The translations under genes were made by a program, and so were the position numbers. 64,000 bases of DNA, taken from positions 28,572 to 92,571 of the forward strand of contig JAIVFJ010000237.1 in assembly GCA_025765615.1 (NCBI GenBank). The letters run 5' to 3'. This DNA is from Zopfochytrium polystomum. Taxonomy: Eukaryota > Chytridiomycota > Chytridiomycetes > Chytridiales > Chytridiaceae. Positions 1 to 12,229 of the stretch are shown in pieces (the stretch's first letter is position 1; each line of letters starts with the position of its first letter). The notes below the pieces were generated by a model. It was not told where the DNA came from and made no database searches. It was given only the letters and a program-made list of their open reading frames with translations.

Positions 1-1178
1 AGCGCCTGCCCGCGCGCCTCGCACCACACCCGCAGCGCCTTCCTCGGGTCGCGGTAGTAGTACGCCTCGCCGTCTCCCTCGTCGCCCTCCGCTGCCCCAT
101 CGTCGTCTGCAGCCGCGTCGTCCTCCACGGCGTCCTCGGCAAACCCCCACGTCACCTCCACGTTGTCGGATCGCGGCTTTGTGTAGGGCGTCGGCTGCCC
201 GGCGGCCGGCTGCGCCGCCGCACGGGCCTGTTGCGGCGCTGGCGGCGCGGGGGGTTCCTCGTCGTCGAGGGTGTCGGCGTCGTTTGAAAGGACGTACAGA
301 CGAGTGCTTTGGCCGAACCGGATCATGTCTGGGAGGGGGGGGGGGGGGTCACAAAGGGGGTTAGTTTGGGGGGCGACTCGCGTTCTGGTTAGGTACTGCA
401 CCCGAAAAAAACAAGACGGAATACACCGCCCCCCGCTCCTTACCTCCAGATTTGAGCTGAACAAACATTCGCGCTGCGATGGCCGTCTTGTTGACAAAGG
501 TTTTGTGCGGTGTTCCAAGGTCATATAAGAACATTTTGTTGCCGCGTCCACATTGGAGGATGGCGTGGTAGCGCGATATGCTCTGAGGATGAGGGAGAAA
601 GCGAAGGGTGATAAACATTATGTTGGAAAGACGGTTCCTTGATTTCAAAGAGGGGCCCCACGGCGTGTTCCAGCGGAATATCGGCGATCGGTAAGCGGCC
701 TGACACATCGATCGTTGGGAGTCGATTAGCCTTTACTTTTTTTTGTTTTTTTTTTTTTTTTGGTTTTTCTCTTCTTTTCGGGAACATCCCCTAATCCAAT
801 CTCACCCAAAACCGTAGTCGCCTTCTTGAGGTCCACGACGCCCAGCACGGCGCCGTTCTTGATCACCTCGAGCGCGTAGTGCGAATCGGGCTTCTCGGAC
901 CAGTCGGGGACCTTGTAGTCGAGCGGCGGGGCTTTTGGCGCGGCGGAGCTGTCGTCTGCTGCGGTCGAGCCCTGCGTCGGCGGCGGCGGCGACGCGGCGG
1001 AGGGTGCGGTGAGCGCCGCGAAATACGGAGGGGGCGCGGGTTGAGAGGGGGGCCAAGGTTGTGAAGCGGCGGTGGCGGTGGTCGGCGCGGACGGCGGTGG
1101 TGGTGGGGGCGCGGAGGCTCTGGTCGGGACAGCGGGTACGGCGAACGTTGAGGGAGGCGGTGGTGAGGAGGGTGCCAT
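1..1178 (-). CDS. kanadaptin-like FHA-domain protein (5' part; 3' end outside window)
   Basis: Four exons can be joined in phase: 806-1178, 662-699, 444-582 and 328 down to the window edge. The protein starts with a Pro/Ala-rich leader, then a segment of kanadaptin type (PDWSEKPDSHYALEVIKNG), then a forkhead-associated fold: GRLPIADIPLEHA, SISRYHAILQ, FLYDLGTPHKTFVNKT and MIRFGQSTRLYVL. In the family the FHA domain reads phosphothreonine peptides; kanadaptin (SLC4A1AP) is nuclear and linked to RNA processing. After an acidic linker the last visible residues (DPRKALRVWCEARG) match the segment that follows the FHA domain in kanadaptin. Splice sites are canonical and all phases agree. An in-frame ATG also exists at 1247; 1178 is preferred because the residues after it look like a normal N-terminus. 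The C-terminal half lies before position 1. Confidence 0.85.
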
Positions 1179-1303
1179 GTCAAGGAGTGTTTGTCGTGCG
1201 TTTTGACTTGGCGTTTCCCAATGTCGAGGTCTTTCAGTCAAGGGCAAAGAATCACAATCTGTGCAACGACGGGGTGTGCCTGTTCACATATAAGCCCTCG
1301 TAA

Positions 1304-3676
1304 AAAAAAAGAATTGCACTTTATTTGCCCTTCACGCAGTCAATAGTCGCACAGAGGTACGACGTTGGTGTTTACAAACAATAAGTACATCCAAGCCCAG
1401 CGGTTGGTTTTCGAACTGCCGGTAAAGCGTTCCACCAGAACGCGCACTCTGGCTATTGAAAAGAAAAGCAGGTGAGTCCAGGCCGTTTGCGGGGAAAGAA
1501 GATTTGGTCAGCGGTGAGGAAGAGTCTCCAGGCGGGCAGGGTCACGATCGCGTTGAAAAAAGCGGCTCCGCCAAAATGTCAGTGTCTGAGCCGGGCGTCA
1601 CAAATTTACAAGAAAATTGGGCGGAGGCGAGGAGAGCTTACGATGTCTACGATGTCTACAATGTCTACAATGTATACGATATCTGGGGAGTGGCGTCGGC
1701 CTGCGACTCCGCGTGCTCAGCAAAGTGTCACTGCGTCTTCGCCGCGTCGAAGTGCTCCAAAGGCGAACACCATCCCCACAGTCGCAATGAATTGTATCCA
1801 AATGTACAAGGCAGCCGCATTATTTCAACCGGTTTCTTTTTGGGTTGTTCTCAGCGCTTGGATGATTGCAATAGCGGGGTGAAAGTACATAGTACCATAA
1901 ACGACATGTAACGATGAAAGCTGTCTCCCCGGAGCCCTTTGTACAACGGGGAATCAACACTGTGCATCATGTATTGAAAGCTGTGGGGGGGTTGTGAGAG
2001 GAAATGGTTGATGATGCTCTGAGGGCGTGTGCATGAAGTTTGACGGAATCCACGGAGACGGAAGAGTGGGGAACGCCAAGAATGTTGTTGCTTGCTTGCT
2101 TCTTTCTGCGCGAGCAACGAGACAAACGGGAAAGCGAGCAGGATCTGAGTGCGCGGAGGCAGAGGTGTTTGCGAGGTGGACGGGACGCATACTCCTTCAT
2201 ACGTCACAACCGATACATACAAGTGGTGCCTCTCTCGCCAATGCACAAAGACAGAAGGACCACTAGTTCCCACCCCATTCCACCTCTGACCTGCGACGAA
2301 TCATCGTCCCTCCTAAGTGCCTCCCACACTGGAGAAGGGTTTGGGTGGATCCGTGGTGGCGCTAATAGCCACCACCGTCCTTGATTTGTTGTTGGGCCGG
2401 TGCCCTCCACAGTCCGTTTTTTTTCTTTTTTTCCTTTTTTTCTTCTTCTGCTTGGTTTCTTCATTTTTTTCCAATTTTGCGTTGTTTTTTTCATTTTTTA
2501 CACATTTCTCAAAATTTTTTCATTTATGTGGGGTGTCTCCCCTAATTGCGGTGGATGTGGCTGTGTGCAGTCTGCGTCCCTTACCAACAGCAGCAACACA
2601 GGGGAAAGATTGACGCAAGACAGAAAATTAAACGAGACGACAACGTCCGTCGTTGCTGTCTGAATTTTCCTTCCTTCCTTTGCTCTCTCCTTTTTCTCTT
2701 TTTCTTTCTGGGCCAAGTTTCGCAAGCAATTGGGTCAACAAAGGAGAGAAAGACGGGAGGCTGAAGTTTGCCCCAAACTTCTACCCACAGACAGTCTGGG
2801 GGCTTCTGTCTCCGTGCCTGTCCTCTCTCTCTGCTCGGGGCTGTCTGTCTGCGGCCTTGTCTCGGATATGTGTGTGTGTGTGGGTGGGTGTGTGGGTGGG
2901 GCCTGTCTTCCCTGAGAAAGTGAGACGGCTGTCTTTGCAAAGATAAATAAGCTGGCAGGGGGGGAGGCGCGGAAGACGGCAGGCTAGTGAAAAACAAACA
3001 GAAAAGTGAGAAAAAACTCATTCACAGCACTCGCACAGGCACTCCACCCTCCCTCTCTCTCTCTCTCTCTCACTCTCCACCTCTCCCACCACCCATTCAA
3101 ACACCCGCTAATCAAAGAAGAAAGAGCGCAGACAGCAGACAGGATCTGCTGCACCTATAAAAAGCACGGGCTGGTCCCACTCCCTTTTCTTTGATCCCTC
3201 CCCCTCTCTCACGGAATCGGACAACCGATTTTGGAAACAAGCAAAAGAAAGAAAGAAAGAAAAAAAACATCTGCAAATCAGCCCACTCTCGTTCAGTCCT
3301 CGATCCCAGAACCCTCCGTAACCCTCCCACCACAGCTTTCGTCAACTCAGCCGAGCGTTTTCATCAAGTGCGTTGGCAGACCAGAGCAGCAGGACCGGCG
3401 AGACCACCGGACAGGCACGCAGACAGACAGCGCAGACAGGCGAGCAGACACGATTTCACTCGGCTGCAGCCCAACTGCGCTAAACGCTCCCACAGGGCCA
3501 CAGGGGGGCAATCTTGGAGAAGGTCACATTGCAACTTTCACGCCCTCCACCGAGCAGCCGACAGACCGCCAGACAGACGGGCAGACACGATATCGCTCTG
3601 TTCTGTGGACTGGAATCCAGACAGACGCGCAGACAGACTTGGGGGGGCAGACACACAGACAGACCGACAGAGCCAG
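1304..3676. other. long spacer, no gene recognised
   Basis: I see no convincing protein or RNA gene between the kanadaptin start and the F-box gene. The stretch has a 9-base tandem repeat at about 1648-1680 (units like gatgtctac), T-rich tracts at 2410-2520, CT tracts at 3053-3073 and CAGACAGA-type repeats at 3410-3670. The last part is probably promoter and 5' UTR of the F-box gene. Short open frames here have no recognisable domain and overlap each other on both strands. Confidence 0.5.
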
Positions 3677-3889
3677 ATGGAGCCACCACCACCACCACAA
3701 CAACAACAATCGACGACCCGTCCGCGGCGGGTTCAGCCATCGTGCTGGATTTGCTGCTGCTCATGCGCTTGCTGCTGCGACTGCTGCTTCTGCTGGGTCT
3801 GCCCGGAATCTAATCATAATTTTATTACTGTTTCCAGCAGCAGCACCAGCACCAGCACCAGCACCAGCAACGCTCTCTCAAAAAACATC

Positions 3890-3921
<32 letters not shown>

Positions 3922-6900
3922 CCCCGCCCTTTCCGAGCTGCGCCTGCTCCCGCTCCTTGATCCTTCATATTCAGCCGCAGCAGCATCATCATCAGCATCT
4001 TCTTCTTCATCAGAGGACCGTGGCTCCCAAAACAGCCAAACTTCGGACAACGGCAGCCGCTCCACCGGAGCACTGAAGAAGAACAGACGAGGGGCGGAGG
4101 ACGATCACGACGAGAAGCCACGAAAAACGCTGCTGTTGATGCCAAGCGAAATGTGCAGCAGCAGCACGTCTCCCCTTCCCTCCGCCGACCCCACCGCTCC
4201 GCGCGTCGTCGTAGCCCAGCGTGCTCCTCGGCCCAGACCGCCAAAGCTGCCGACCTCGCGGTCGTCATCTCTCTGGCCCAGCATTCCCACCCAACAGCAG
4301 CAGCAGCAGCAACAGCACCAACCCATCCCCACGCTCATTCTGCCGCCTCGATCTGACACGAGCACGAGCACCAGCAGCAGCAGCAGCAGCAGCACAGCAA
4401 CGGCCGCAGGCGGCCGCCGCCAGTCAAAGTCGACTACCGCTTGCCTCTCCCCGCTCCCCCTTTCTCCCGCATCCGCCAGCTTCCACCCAGACTTTTTGTC
4501 GCTTCAATGGCCTTCGCCGTCGTCGTCCCTTCTTTGCCCCATGCCCCCCAGCGTGCGCCGACCGAACCCTCCCACCGCTTTGCTCCTCTCCGATGACGTG
4601 TGGCTAATTGTGGCGTGCCTCGTTGCGGCGGGCGGCTACCGCGACCTCGTGCAGCTGGGGCGCGTCTGCAAGCGCTTTGCAACGTGAGTTCCCTTCGCTT
4701 GGTTCACACCCAACCCCCCGAACGGTTGTGACTGACGTCTTCGTAACCCGCTTCATTCCTTTCCCTCCCCGATATCCAGCATTGTCAGCGAAAACCGGTG
4801 CTGGTTCCACGCGTACACCGCCGCATACCCAAAGCTCACGGCGTCGCTTCAGTACCGCGAGGAAGACGACGACGGCGACGACGACATGGTCACCCTGCCG
4901 CCGACCAACTGGCGCGCCAAGCTGCTCGCCGCGCGCTGCAGCACGCAGGCGTGGCAACGGTTCGGCGCTGCGGTGTCGCCGGATGGCCGCGACCTCGTCA
5001 TTGGCGTCGGCGGCAGCGGGCGGGCGGTTGGCGCGCCGCGGCGGTCGGTCTCGATGAACGAGGCGGCCACGCTCTCGGCGGCGGAGGCTGCGCGGGCTTC
5101 GCCGGAGTCGGCGGCAGGTGCTGGCGGGGCTTCGCCTGGGTCGGGCACGTCGGCTCTGGCGGCCGCGTTTGTGTCTGCTTTGGCTGCGCCGGTAGCGTCG
5201 GCGCGCACCGAAGACAAACAAGACACCCGCCGGTCTCCGCCGGCACCCGGCCGAAAGGCTGCAGCAGCCGGGGCGGAGCGCGCGCCCACGCCCTGCGCTT
5301 CGCCCGCCCGGCTCTTGTCCCTGCCGGCCCCCTCTGTCTGCTCAGACCTCGCAGCAGCAGCAGCAGCAGGACCAGCAACCTCGGAGGTCCGCCCCGCGTG
5401 GACCTACGCGTTGTCTGAGCTCGATATCCTGCACCACTTGGCATGGCTACACGACGCCCACCGAATCTCGACAAACATGGCCATCTCGACCATCATCCAA
5501 GACGCCCTACTCTACCAGCCGGGTCAGGACCAACCCTGCGAGTCGTCCCTCCAGCCGATGGTTTACAACAGCAACGAAGTCGGTGTCAGTGGACTTCTCG
5601 GCGTCTGCGTCATCCACAGTCTCTGCCCACCGGCGGCGGGCACGCCTATGCTGTCACGCGGCGACGCCAGCCTCATGCGCTCGTCAATCCTCTTCCTGAA
5701 GGCAGACAGTATGGCCGCGGTCGGCGGCTGCAGCCTGGGAGTCGCGCCGGCGCCCGACAACGAGCTCGGGTTCAACACGCTCCTCCTGCGCCACCTCGAC
5801 TCGACCGGTGACTTGTTTGTTGTCGCGGAAGAGGACAGCGGCGACGCGTCGTGGCGGCGGCTGGTCTTTGGCCGGCTGTCGGCGTTTGCCTACACACTGG
5901 AGGCGACGGCCGCGGCCGTGGGAGTCGAGCAGCGTGTGCTCGCCCCGTCGCACCCGGGGGTACCTGTCGGAAGTGGCCGTCCCCGAGGGCCACGCGTGTC
6001 TCGCGCTCGTATCGTGCCCGGAAGGCATCGTGTCGACGCCCGCCCACTCCACCACCACCACTGGCGCTGGCGCTCTTGCTGCAGGTCGTCGTTTCGACCC
6101 GGCAAAGACCACGCTCGTTCTCGGCATTGTCGACGACGACACCGGCGAGTCCGAAGCCGGCTTTGTTCTCTTTGTCCAGCATTCACCTGACCCTGCTTCT
6201 CTGTCGTTGTCGTCATCGTCGTCGTCGTCGTCGTCGGCATCCGTCCTCGGGCGCGCGCTGTACGGCACGGGCGTGGTCTCGATCGAGATTGGGCACCCGC
6301 ACGAGCCGGTCGTGTTCACGGGCCACGCCGACCACTGCGTGCGAGTGTGGGACTTTGACACGGGCAACCCGCTGTTGGCGGTGCAGAGCCCCATTGGCGC
6401 CGGCGCGGGGAACCCGACGCTCGGGCTTGCGTGGCTGGGCGACCCCGAGACGTGGGCTCCGAAAGCGCAAGGACTGCCGGCTGCAACGGTGCAGCGGACA
6501 CGGCGGCCGCAGCGAAGGCAGTCTGCGCTCGTGTCGTTTGCGGACTTCGACAATGACGCCGAGGGCGCGCTCGGCGAGTTTGCCGTGTGGACGCTGGGGA
6601 ATGCGGTACGACGCGTCCGCGCCGCCACCGGCGGCGGCCATGGCGAGCCCTCTCTGATGATGTTCGCGCGCCACCGCGTTTCCGTTTCGTCTCCTCCGCT
6701 CTCTTCCGCTTCGACCGCTTTTCCGTCGCCACCCTCTCCGCCGCCGCCGCCGACGCAGCGCAAAAACACAATCTCCGCGTTTAGCGTGCAGCACCCATTT
6801 GTCCTGGTGCTGACGCAGGACACGACGCTGATGGCGCTGGACCTCGAGACTGGGCGGGTGGCGGCGCGCGTGGCGAACGTCGGGGGCGAGCGGGCAGCGG

Positions 6901-7040
6901 CGGCGGCTGTCGACGATGATGGAGACGAGGTGTTCAAGACGCCTGGGCTCGTGAGGTGCAGCGGCGGTGGTGGTGGTAGTGATGGCGTGCTTGTGCTGAC
7001 GAGGGCCGGGATCGTGAGAGTCACGGTGCCTGGGTTGTGA
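3677..7040 (+). CDS. F-box/WD-repeat-like protein with an apparent frameshift
   Basis: Exon 1 ends at 4683 and exon 2 starts at 4780 (gtgagt...ccag). The junction lies inside an F-box: LLLSDDVWLIVACL, DLVQLGRVCKRF, then TIVSENRCWFHAY. F-box proteins recruit substrates to SCF ubiquitin ligases through Skp1. The second half has WD-type sequence, clearest at VFTGHADHCVRVWDFDTG (about 6315-6365), so a substrate-binding propeller is likely. The reading frame breaks at a run of five G at 5956-5960: before it the frame is 4886-based, after it 5808-based, and removing one G or adding two restores one protein. The N-terminus is low-complexity (Gln, Asn, Ser runs) and its start is uncertain; 3677 is the first ATG after the CAGACAGA leader, 4140 is another candidate. 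An AT-rich segment at 3811-3838 ending ttccag looks like an intron 3' end. Confidence 0.6.
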
Positions 7041-7113
7041 TTCTTGTTTGTTTTTAGGGGGGGTGGGTTCTGTTTTTTCCTGTTTCGAGTTGCTTTTTCT
7101 TGTTTATTCAAGT

Positions 7114-7157
<44 letters not shown>

Positions 7158-7166
7158 TCTCTCTCT
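7114..7166. repeat. (CT)n microsatellite
   Basis: Nearly uninterrupted CT dinucleotides in the 3' flank of the F-box gene. Confidence 0.95.
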
Positions 7167-7731
7167 ACTTGCTCGCTCTCATCCAGCTCCTTTAATTTTA
7201 TCGTTAACATTGTCGGGGTCATAAGAAAAAGGAAAAACATAGAGAGGAAAGGACTCTCAATGACGCGCAGACGAAATAAAAAGCATACAAAGCAAAGAAG
7301 CACAAGTTTCCACGCGGGTTGGGACTGGTACCCGCACTCTCGTGCGCCTTGTTTGTCGTGGCGCATCCACCAGTTGGAAGGAGAAAGGGCGGTGTGTGGT
7401 GTGTTGTTGAGGGCGGGTTCGGCGCGCGTTGCGCTGCTGGAAAGAAGAGAGGGGATAGTCCAGCCCCCAAATAAATAGCGACGAGCAAGCGAGGAAGAGA
7501 AAATCAGTTGGCGTTTGGTTGTGTGTGTGGGCGAAAGGCAAAGCCAGAGAGTTTTCCGCAAAAGGCGGAAACTGTGAATATTGTGGATGGGTGGAGTGAC
7601 GGGCCGTTGGGTTGGTGTGTTTGTGTGTTGTGTGTGTGTGTGTGTGCGAAAAAGGTTTTCGCTCCAAAACTTTTTGGAAGATTTTTTTGATGGCCAAAGT
7701 TCCATTGAGCAAAAATGAAACTGAGTGGGTT

Positions 7732-7838
7732 GTCTCTCTCTCTCTCTCTCTTTCTCTCGCTCTGTGGCGTTCGAGAGAGAGAGAGAGAGAGAGAGAGTGA
7801 GTGAGTGAGAGACAGAGAGAGAGAGTGTGTGTGTGTGT
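7732..7838. repeat. (TC)n followed by (GA)n and (GT)n, hairpin-capable
   Basis: TC repeats at 7732-7759 are followed 13 bases later by GA repeats at 7773-7798, then GAGT and GT repeats. The TC and GA arms are complementary and could fold into a stem of about 25 bp with the loop around 7760-7772. Confidence 0.85.
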
Positions 7839-8403
7839 TTGTGGATTCTTTCCAGTCGCTGATTGGTCTCTCGGGGCTCCACCCACAGCACAGCATTCTT
7901 CCTTCTCAATATTCTTCCTTCCAGCTTCCATTCCTGTTCTGACGCTTGCGGAAACGGAACAACAAACAACTCAAAAAAACAAACAAAACAATAAAAGCAA
8001 TCTCCATTGCCCTAATATTTCTGCCCAAATCCAGCAAGTCGCAGGTCTTGGCTTTTTTGCGAGGGGAGAGAATTTCAAAGCGCATGATTTTTCCCAAAAA
8101 TGGATAGTTGTCGCCAATCGTTAAAATGAAGTGACAAGCCAATCAATCGGTGACAAGAAGACTGCGCCAGCTCTGTCTCTCTGTCGCCCGCTGGGACAGA
8201 AAAAATTTGGCTGTTGCGATAAAAAAAAACGACGGACAGACAGAAAAAAAAAGGAAAAAGTCATTCCTTGCTGCAGATAGAAAGACACACACCGGGCACA
8301 ACTGCTCTCTGCCGTGTCGTCGTCACCCACCCTCCACCCAACCATCATCTCCATACATCAACACCCCCTCCCATTGCCGGCACCCACACTCGAACAAAAA
8401 ACG

Positions 8404-10686
8404 ATGCGCTCCTTCGCCGCCGCCATGGCGGCCGCCGCCGCGCTTGCCGTGCTCGTCGCCGGCCCCGTCGCTGCCACCACAAAGACGCCCGTCGGTGCCG
8501 TCCCCGTCATCCCGGGCGCAACCTACCAGGGCTGCTTCGTCGACGACACCTCCGCCAACTCGCGCTCGCTGCCCGTCAGCAGCGGGTCCGGTGTCACCAA
8601 CGCCGGCTGTTTGGCTACCTGCTCCCAGAAGGGTTTTCCCGTTGCAGGTGCCATATATTTTTGTTCTCACGATCCCGCCCGCTCATATTAACTCGCTCTC
8701 CCGCTGATCGCAACAGGCACAGAGTTCGGAGGCGAGTGCTACTGCGGCGCCAACCTCGTCGGAGTCACTCAGGCCGCCGCGACGGACTGCAACAAGAACT
8801 GCACGACCAACGCGGCTGAGGTGTGCGGTGGTTCCAAGCGTCTCACCGTCTTCAAGAACGACACCATCGCCACGTTCGTCCCCAAGGTCCCCATCATCGA
8901 ATGCACCACCTACTACGGCTGCTGGGTCGACACGGTCAACCCCCGCACCTTCCCCGTCTTCCAAAACTCCAACTCGACCGACTACGACTGCGTCGCGAAA
9001 TGCCAGGCAAAGGGTTACGCTTTTGCGGGGACGGAGAACTTTTCCCAGTGCTTCTGCTCCAGCACTGCGCCCAACACGACCCAGGTCGATGACAGCATCT
9101 GCAGGCTTCCGTGCGAGGGCGACTTGTTTGAGGTATGCGGTGGGAAAGCGCTGCTGACCGTGTACCAAAACACGGGCTGCCCCCCTCCTGCGACTTCGAC
9201 CTCGGCCGTCTCGAGCTCCCCCGTCGCGACGCCGACTTCAAGCGCTTCGAGCGTTCCCCAGACCACCTCGACTCCGGCGCCCCCGTCCACCGACGTCACT
9301 ACTTCATCGTCGGCTGCTGCCTCGACTCCAGCCACGTCGTCTCCTGCGGTCACAACACCTGCGACCTCCAGCGCTGATGTGACGACTTCGTCCTCGGTTC
9401 CCTCGACTTCTACTTCTTCCGTCGCTCCTCCTCCGACCACGTCGTCCATTGTGGACACAACCTCTACCAGCTCTGTTGATGTGACCACTTCCACTGCCAC
9501 CTACGGTCCCCCGGCGACCACGTCATCTGTGGTGGACACAACATCCACGAGCTCGGCTGATGTAACCCCTTCGTCGGCGGTTACTTCTTCGGCCGTGACC
9601 ACCTCGGCTGTCACTTCGTCCGCGGTTCAATCGACTGCTACGACGTCATACGGCCCCCCGGCGACCACGTCGTCGGTGGTGGACTCAACATCCACGAGCT
9701 CAGCGGTTGTTACCACTTCGTCGACGATTAACTCTTCAGCTGTGAGCACCCCCTCGGCTGTTACTTCATCCGCCGTGACGACTTCCTCCGTCGCGGCCTC
9801 CTCCGCCGCTTCCTCAGCCGTGACTTCTTCCGCTGCGACGACCTCGTCGGCGGTTACGTCTTCGGCCGTGATCACCTCCTCAGTTGCCCCGCCCTCTTCT
9901 GTTGTAACTACTTCGTCACAGGCGACTTCCTCGGCTGTGACGACCTCCTCGGCTGTTTCCTCGTCGGCCGCGACCACTTCTTCCTCTCAATCGACCTCCA
10001 CCAGCGCCGTTTACTCCCCTCCGGCCTCGACAGCCACGACTTCCAGTGTCAAGACCTCCTCGGCAAGCCCTACGACGACCCCTACGGCCACGTCCACCAA
10101 GACGTCGACCGGCGCTACTTCTGTTCCCGTGACTTCGCCTGTGACGTCGACGAAAGCCAGCTCATCCACCTCCTCGGCAAAAACCTCAACGTCAACCAAG
10201 TCGAGTGCTAGCCCCACGCCGACGTACAACTGCCCCAGCAAGTGGCAGAATTGCCGCGGCCAGGGAACCAAAGACTTCGTCAGCAGGTGCAAATCGCTCA
10301 ACCCGTCCTTCGACTACAAGACTTTCTTGACCAGCTACAGCTCGTACAACGTCAGCAACACCGATGCATTCTTCTCGGCCATTAAGGCTTCTGGCATTCC
10401 AAAGATTTCTCGCGCCCATTCCGACGACATTTGCAAGACCCTCACGGGCTACACCAATGACGTGGACATAAAGACCGAACTGATCAACCTTCTCACTCTC
10501 CTCAAAAACTGCGACAAGGGTGACATTTTCGGATGGTTCTACGAATGGATCCTGGATGTTTGGATCCTGGAATACGACTTTTGGCAGTGGCTCGCCGAGT
10601 ACAAGAAGTGGAAGGACGTGTGGTTCTGGAGGGACTTCACTTGGTCCGAAAAGCTCATTTGCTGGCTCAACGGCATCCCCGCCTAA
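8404..10686 (+). CDS. secreted WSC-domain, Ser/Thr-rich protein with Trp-rich C-terminus
   Basis: Exon 1 is 8404-8647, exon 2 is 8717-10686 (gtgcca...caacag, phase kept), giving about 737 residues. The N-terminus is a signal peptide (MRSFAAAMAAAAALAVLVAG). Two WSC domains follow with the usual cysteine pattern: GCFVDD...CLATCSQKGFPVAG...CYCGANL...CGG, and YYGCWVD...CVAKCQAKGYAFAG...CFCSS...CEGDLFEVCGG. WSC domains bind carbohydrate in fungal wall sensors and secreted proteins. About 350 residues of Ser/Thr/Val repeats follow (TTSSAVTSS-like), a probable O-glycosylated stalk. The last 150 residues are a separate Cys-containing domain I do not recognise, ending in a segment with ten Trp in 51 residues. 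There is no transmembrane helix after the stalk, so it is unlike yeast Wsc sensors and is probably secreted or wall-bound. Confidence 0.85.
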
Positions 10687-11020
10687 ACTTTGTTGTAGAA
10701 ACTTTGCGGTACCGCTTCGGCTTCACCGTTTGATTTTTGTTTCTTCCTCCACTTTACAGTAGTGTCATGTTGTTGCCTGGCTGCGAGGAGCTTGCCCCTC
10801 GCCCCACTTTTCTTTTCGCTGTCTTTCTCTGTTTTCGACGCCCCTCTCCCCAGCTATAAGTCTATCTTCTTAAGAGCGTGATGCCGTTCCATGGTTACTC
10901 AACGTTGCTTTCGCGAAAAATATAGACCGCCGATATTATCTCCATTCGGTTTTTGTGCCCTGACAAACTCGCACCATTCGCCCGAGCCCAGCATCCTCCT
11001 CGATCAATACTCACACCTTG

Positions 11021-12113
11021 ATGAAGGGCCGTGCCTCAACAGGCGTTGCAGAGGTACTTGATCTCGCGATTGACGATTGTTGCTGTTGGAATTTCATTGG
11101 CTTCGTCAATGGTGAACAAATCGTGGCACTCACTGCCCATCGGCAGGTTCAGGGAAAGCTCTCCTCGCGATGGGCCGTCGTCCCGCAGTCGCCGCTGGAT
11201 TATTCGTTCAAGGACATCACTTCAGTCGCTGGTATGCCTCGCTTTTGTGCCCTCGTGTTGCGACGGCTTTCTTGGATCTGATCTGTGATCTTCCGCCGCC
11301 TTCTCTCCTCCCGCAGATCTCGAGCGAGAGGAGCCCCGGAACGCTGCCGCCGTCGTGAGTCTGAAATCGAGGAGAGAGGACAGCGGGAAGCGGGGGGGGG
11401 GGGAGGGTGGAGGGTGGTTTTGGTGTGCGTGCGCGTGTGCGTCTGTACAGATCGCGTCGGGGTTCGAAACTATGCGCTCAAACTGACATACGCCAAAAAC
11501 ACACCCCGGCGCAAAAAAAAAGGTCGAGCGCAAGAACGACTGGGGTCAGAAGAGCGTCGTGACGGCCATCAGGCTGCCCAACAACCGCATCGTGTCGATC
11601 GAGGCGCTGTCGCTGGCGGCCGCTAAGCTGGTCCCGAGCCTGGCGCACATTGCGTGGATCGACCTCTCGTTCAACGAGATCGAGCTTGTCGACAAGGTAA
11701 ATTCTTTCTCTTTTTACTTTGCCGTTTGCCGGAGGCTGTTTGCCATTAACGACTCAACCCCTCCCCTGAAAAAAAAGGACATCCTCAACTTCCCAACCCT
11801 CACCACCCTCTACCTCCACGCGAACCGCATCGCCGCCCTCGCCGAGCTCGACAAGCTCGCCGCTCTCCCGCGCCTCCGCACCCTCACGCTCCACGGCAAC
11901 CCCGTCGAGAACGCGGGGAGGGCGTACCGCAAGTACGTCATTGCCCGGATCCCGACCCTGAGGCATCTCGACTTTTGCGCGATCACCAAGCAGGATCGGC
12001 CGTGGAAGAAGGGAGGGGGGAATGGGGCGGCGGTGGGGGCTGGGGCGGGTGGGGTGTTGGGGTTGGGGAGGGGAGGGAGGGGCGGCGCGGCGGCGGCGGA
12101 GGTGGCTGAGTGA
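11021..12113 (+). CDS. LRRC51-like leucine-rich repeat protein
   Basis: Exons: 11021-11231, about 11317-11355, 11523-11696 and 11778-12113. The N-terminal PLDYSFKDI followed by DLEREEPR matches LRRC51 (PLDYSF...DLVNEEPR). The repeats are LPNNRIVSIEAL, IAWIDLSFNEIELVD, TLYLHANRIAALAELDKL and RTLTLHGNPVENAGRAYRKYV, then LDFCAITKQDR, all in the LRRC51 order. LRRC51 is found in ciliated species and is thought to act in axonemes or cytoplasm; the exact role is not known. The tail after the last repeat is Gly/Ala-rich and absent from animal LRRC51. Bases 11054-11149 may be a further intron (gtactt...ggcag); it has a length divisible by three, so the frame stays open either way. A broken second copy lies at 15060-15340. 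Confidence 0.8.
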
Positions 12114-12229
12114 GTGTGAGAGCATTGATTGAAAAAGGGAAAGTGCCTCAGTGAGGCGGGCGATAATTGAGTTTTGGGGAAATATTAATATTATTTGTCG
12201 TTCGCAAAAAGGCAAAGTAGAACCCACCC

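Larger units (their letters stand above)
7041..8403. other. spacer with microsatellites, no gene recognised
   Basis: The region between the F-box gene and the WSC gene holds simple repeats and no recognisable coding sequence. Long open frames on the minus strand here are produced by the GA/CT repeats and by antisense reading of the F-box gene. The last 150 bases before 8404 are C/A-rich, as expected for a fungal 5' UTR. Confidence 0.6.

Noticed and set aside
5684..7969. 761-codon minus-strand open frame
   Set aside because: Antisense to the F-box/WD gene and to CT/GA repeats; the translation is repeat-derived with no domain.
9200..10200. apparent tandem DNA repeats in the WSC gene, checked as a possible CRISPR array
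   Set aside because: They are coding Ser/Thr/Val repeats of varying length with no spacer structure; no CRISPR array is present in the window.
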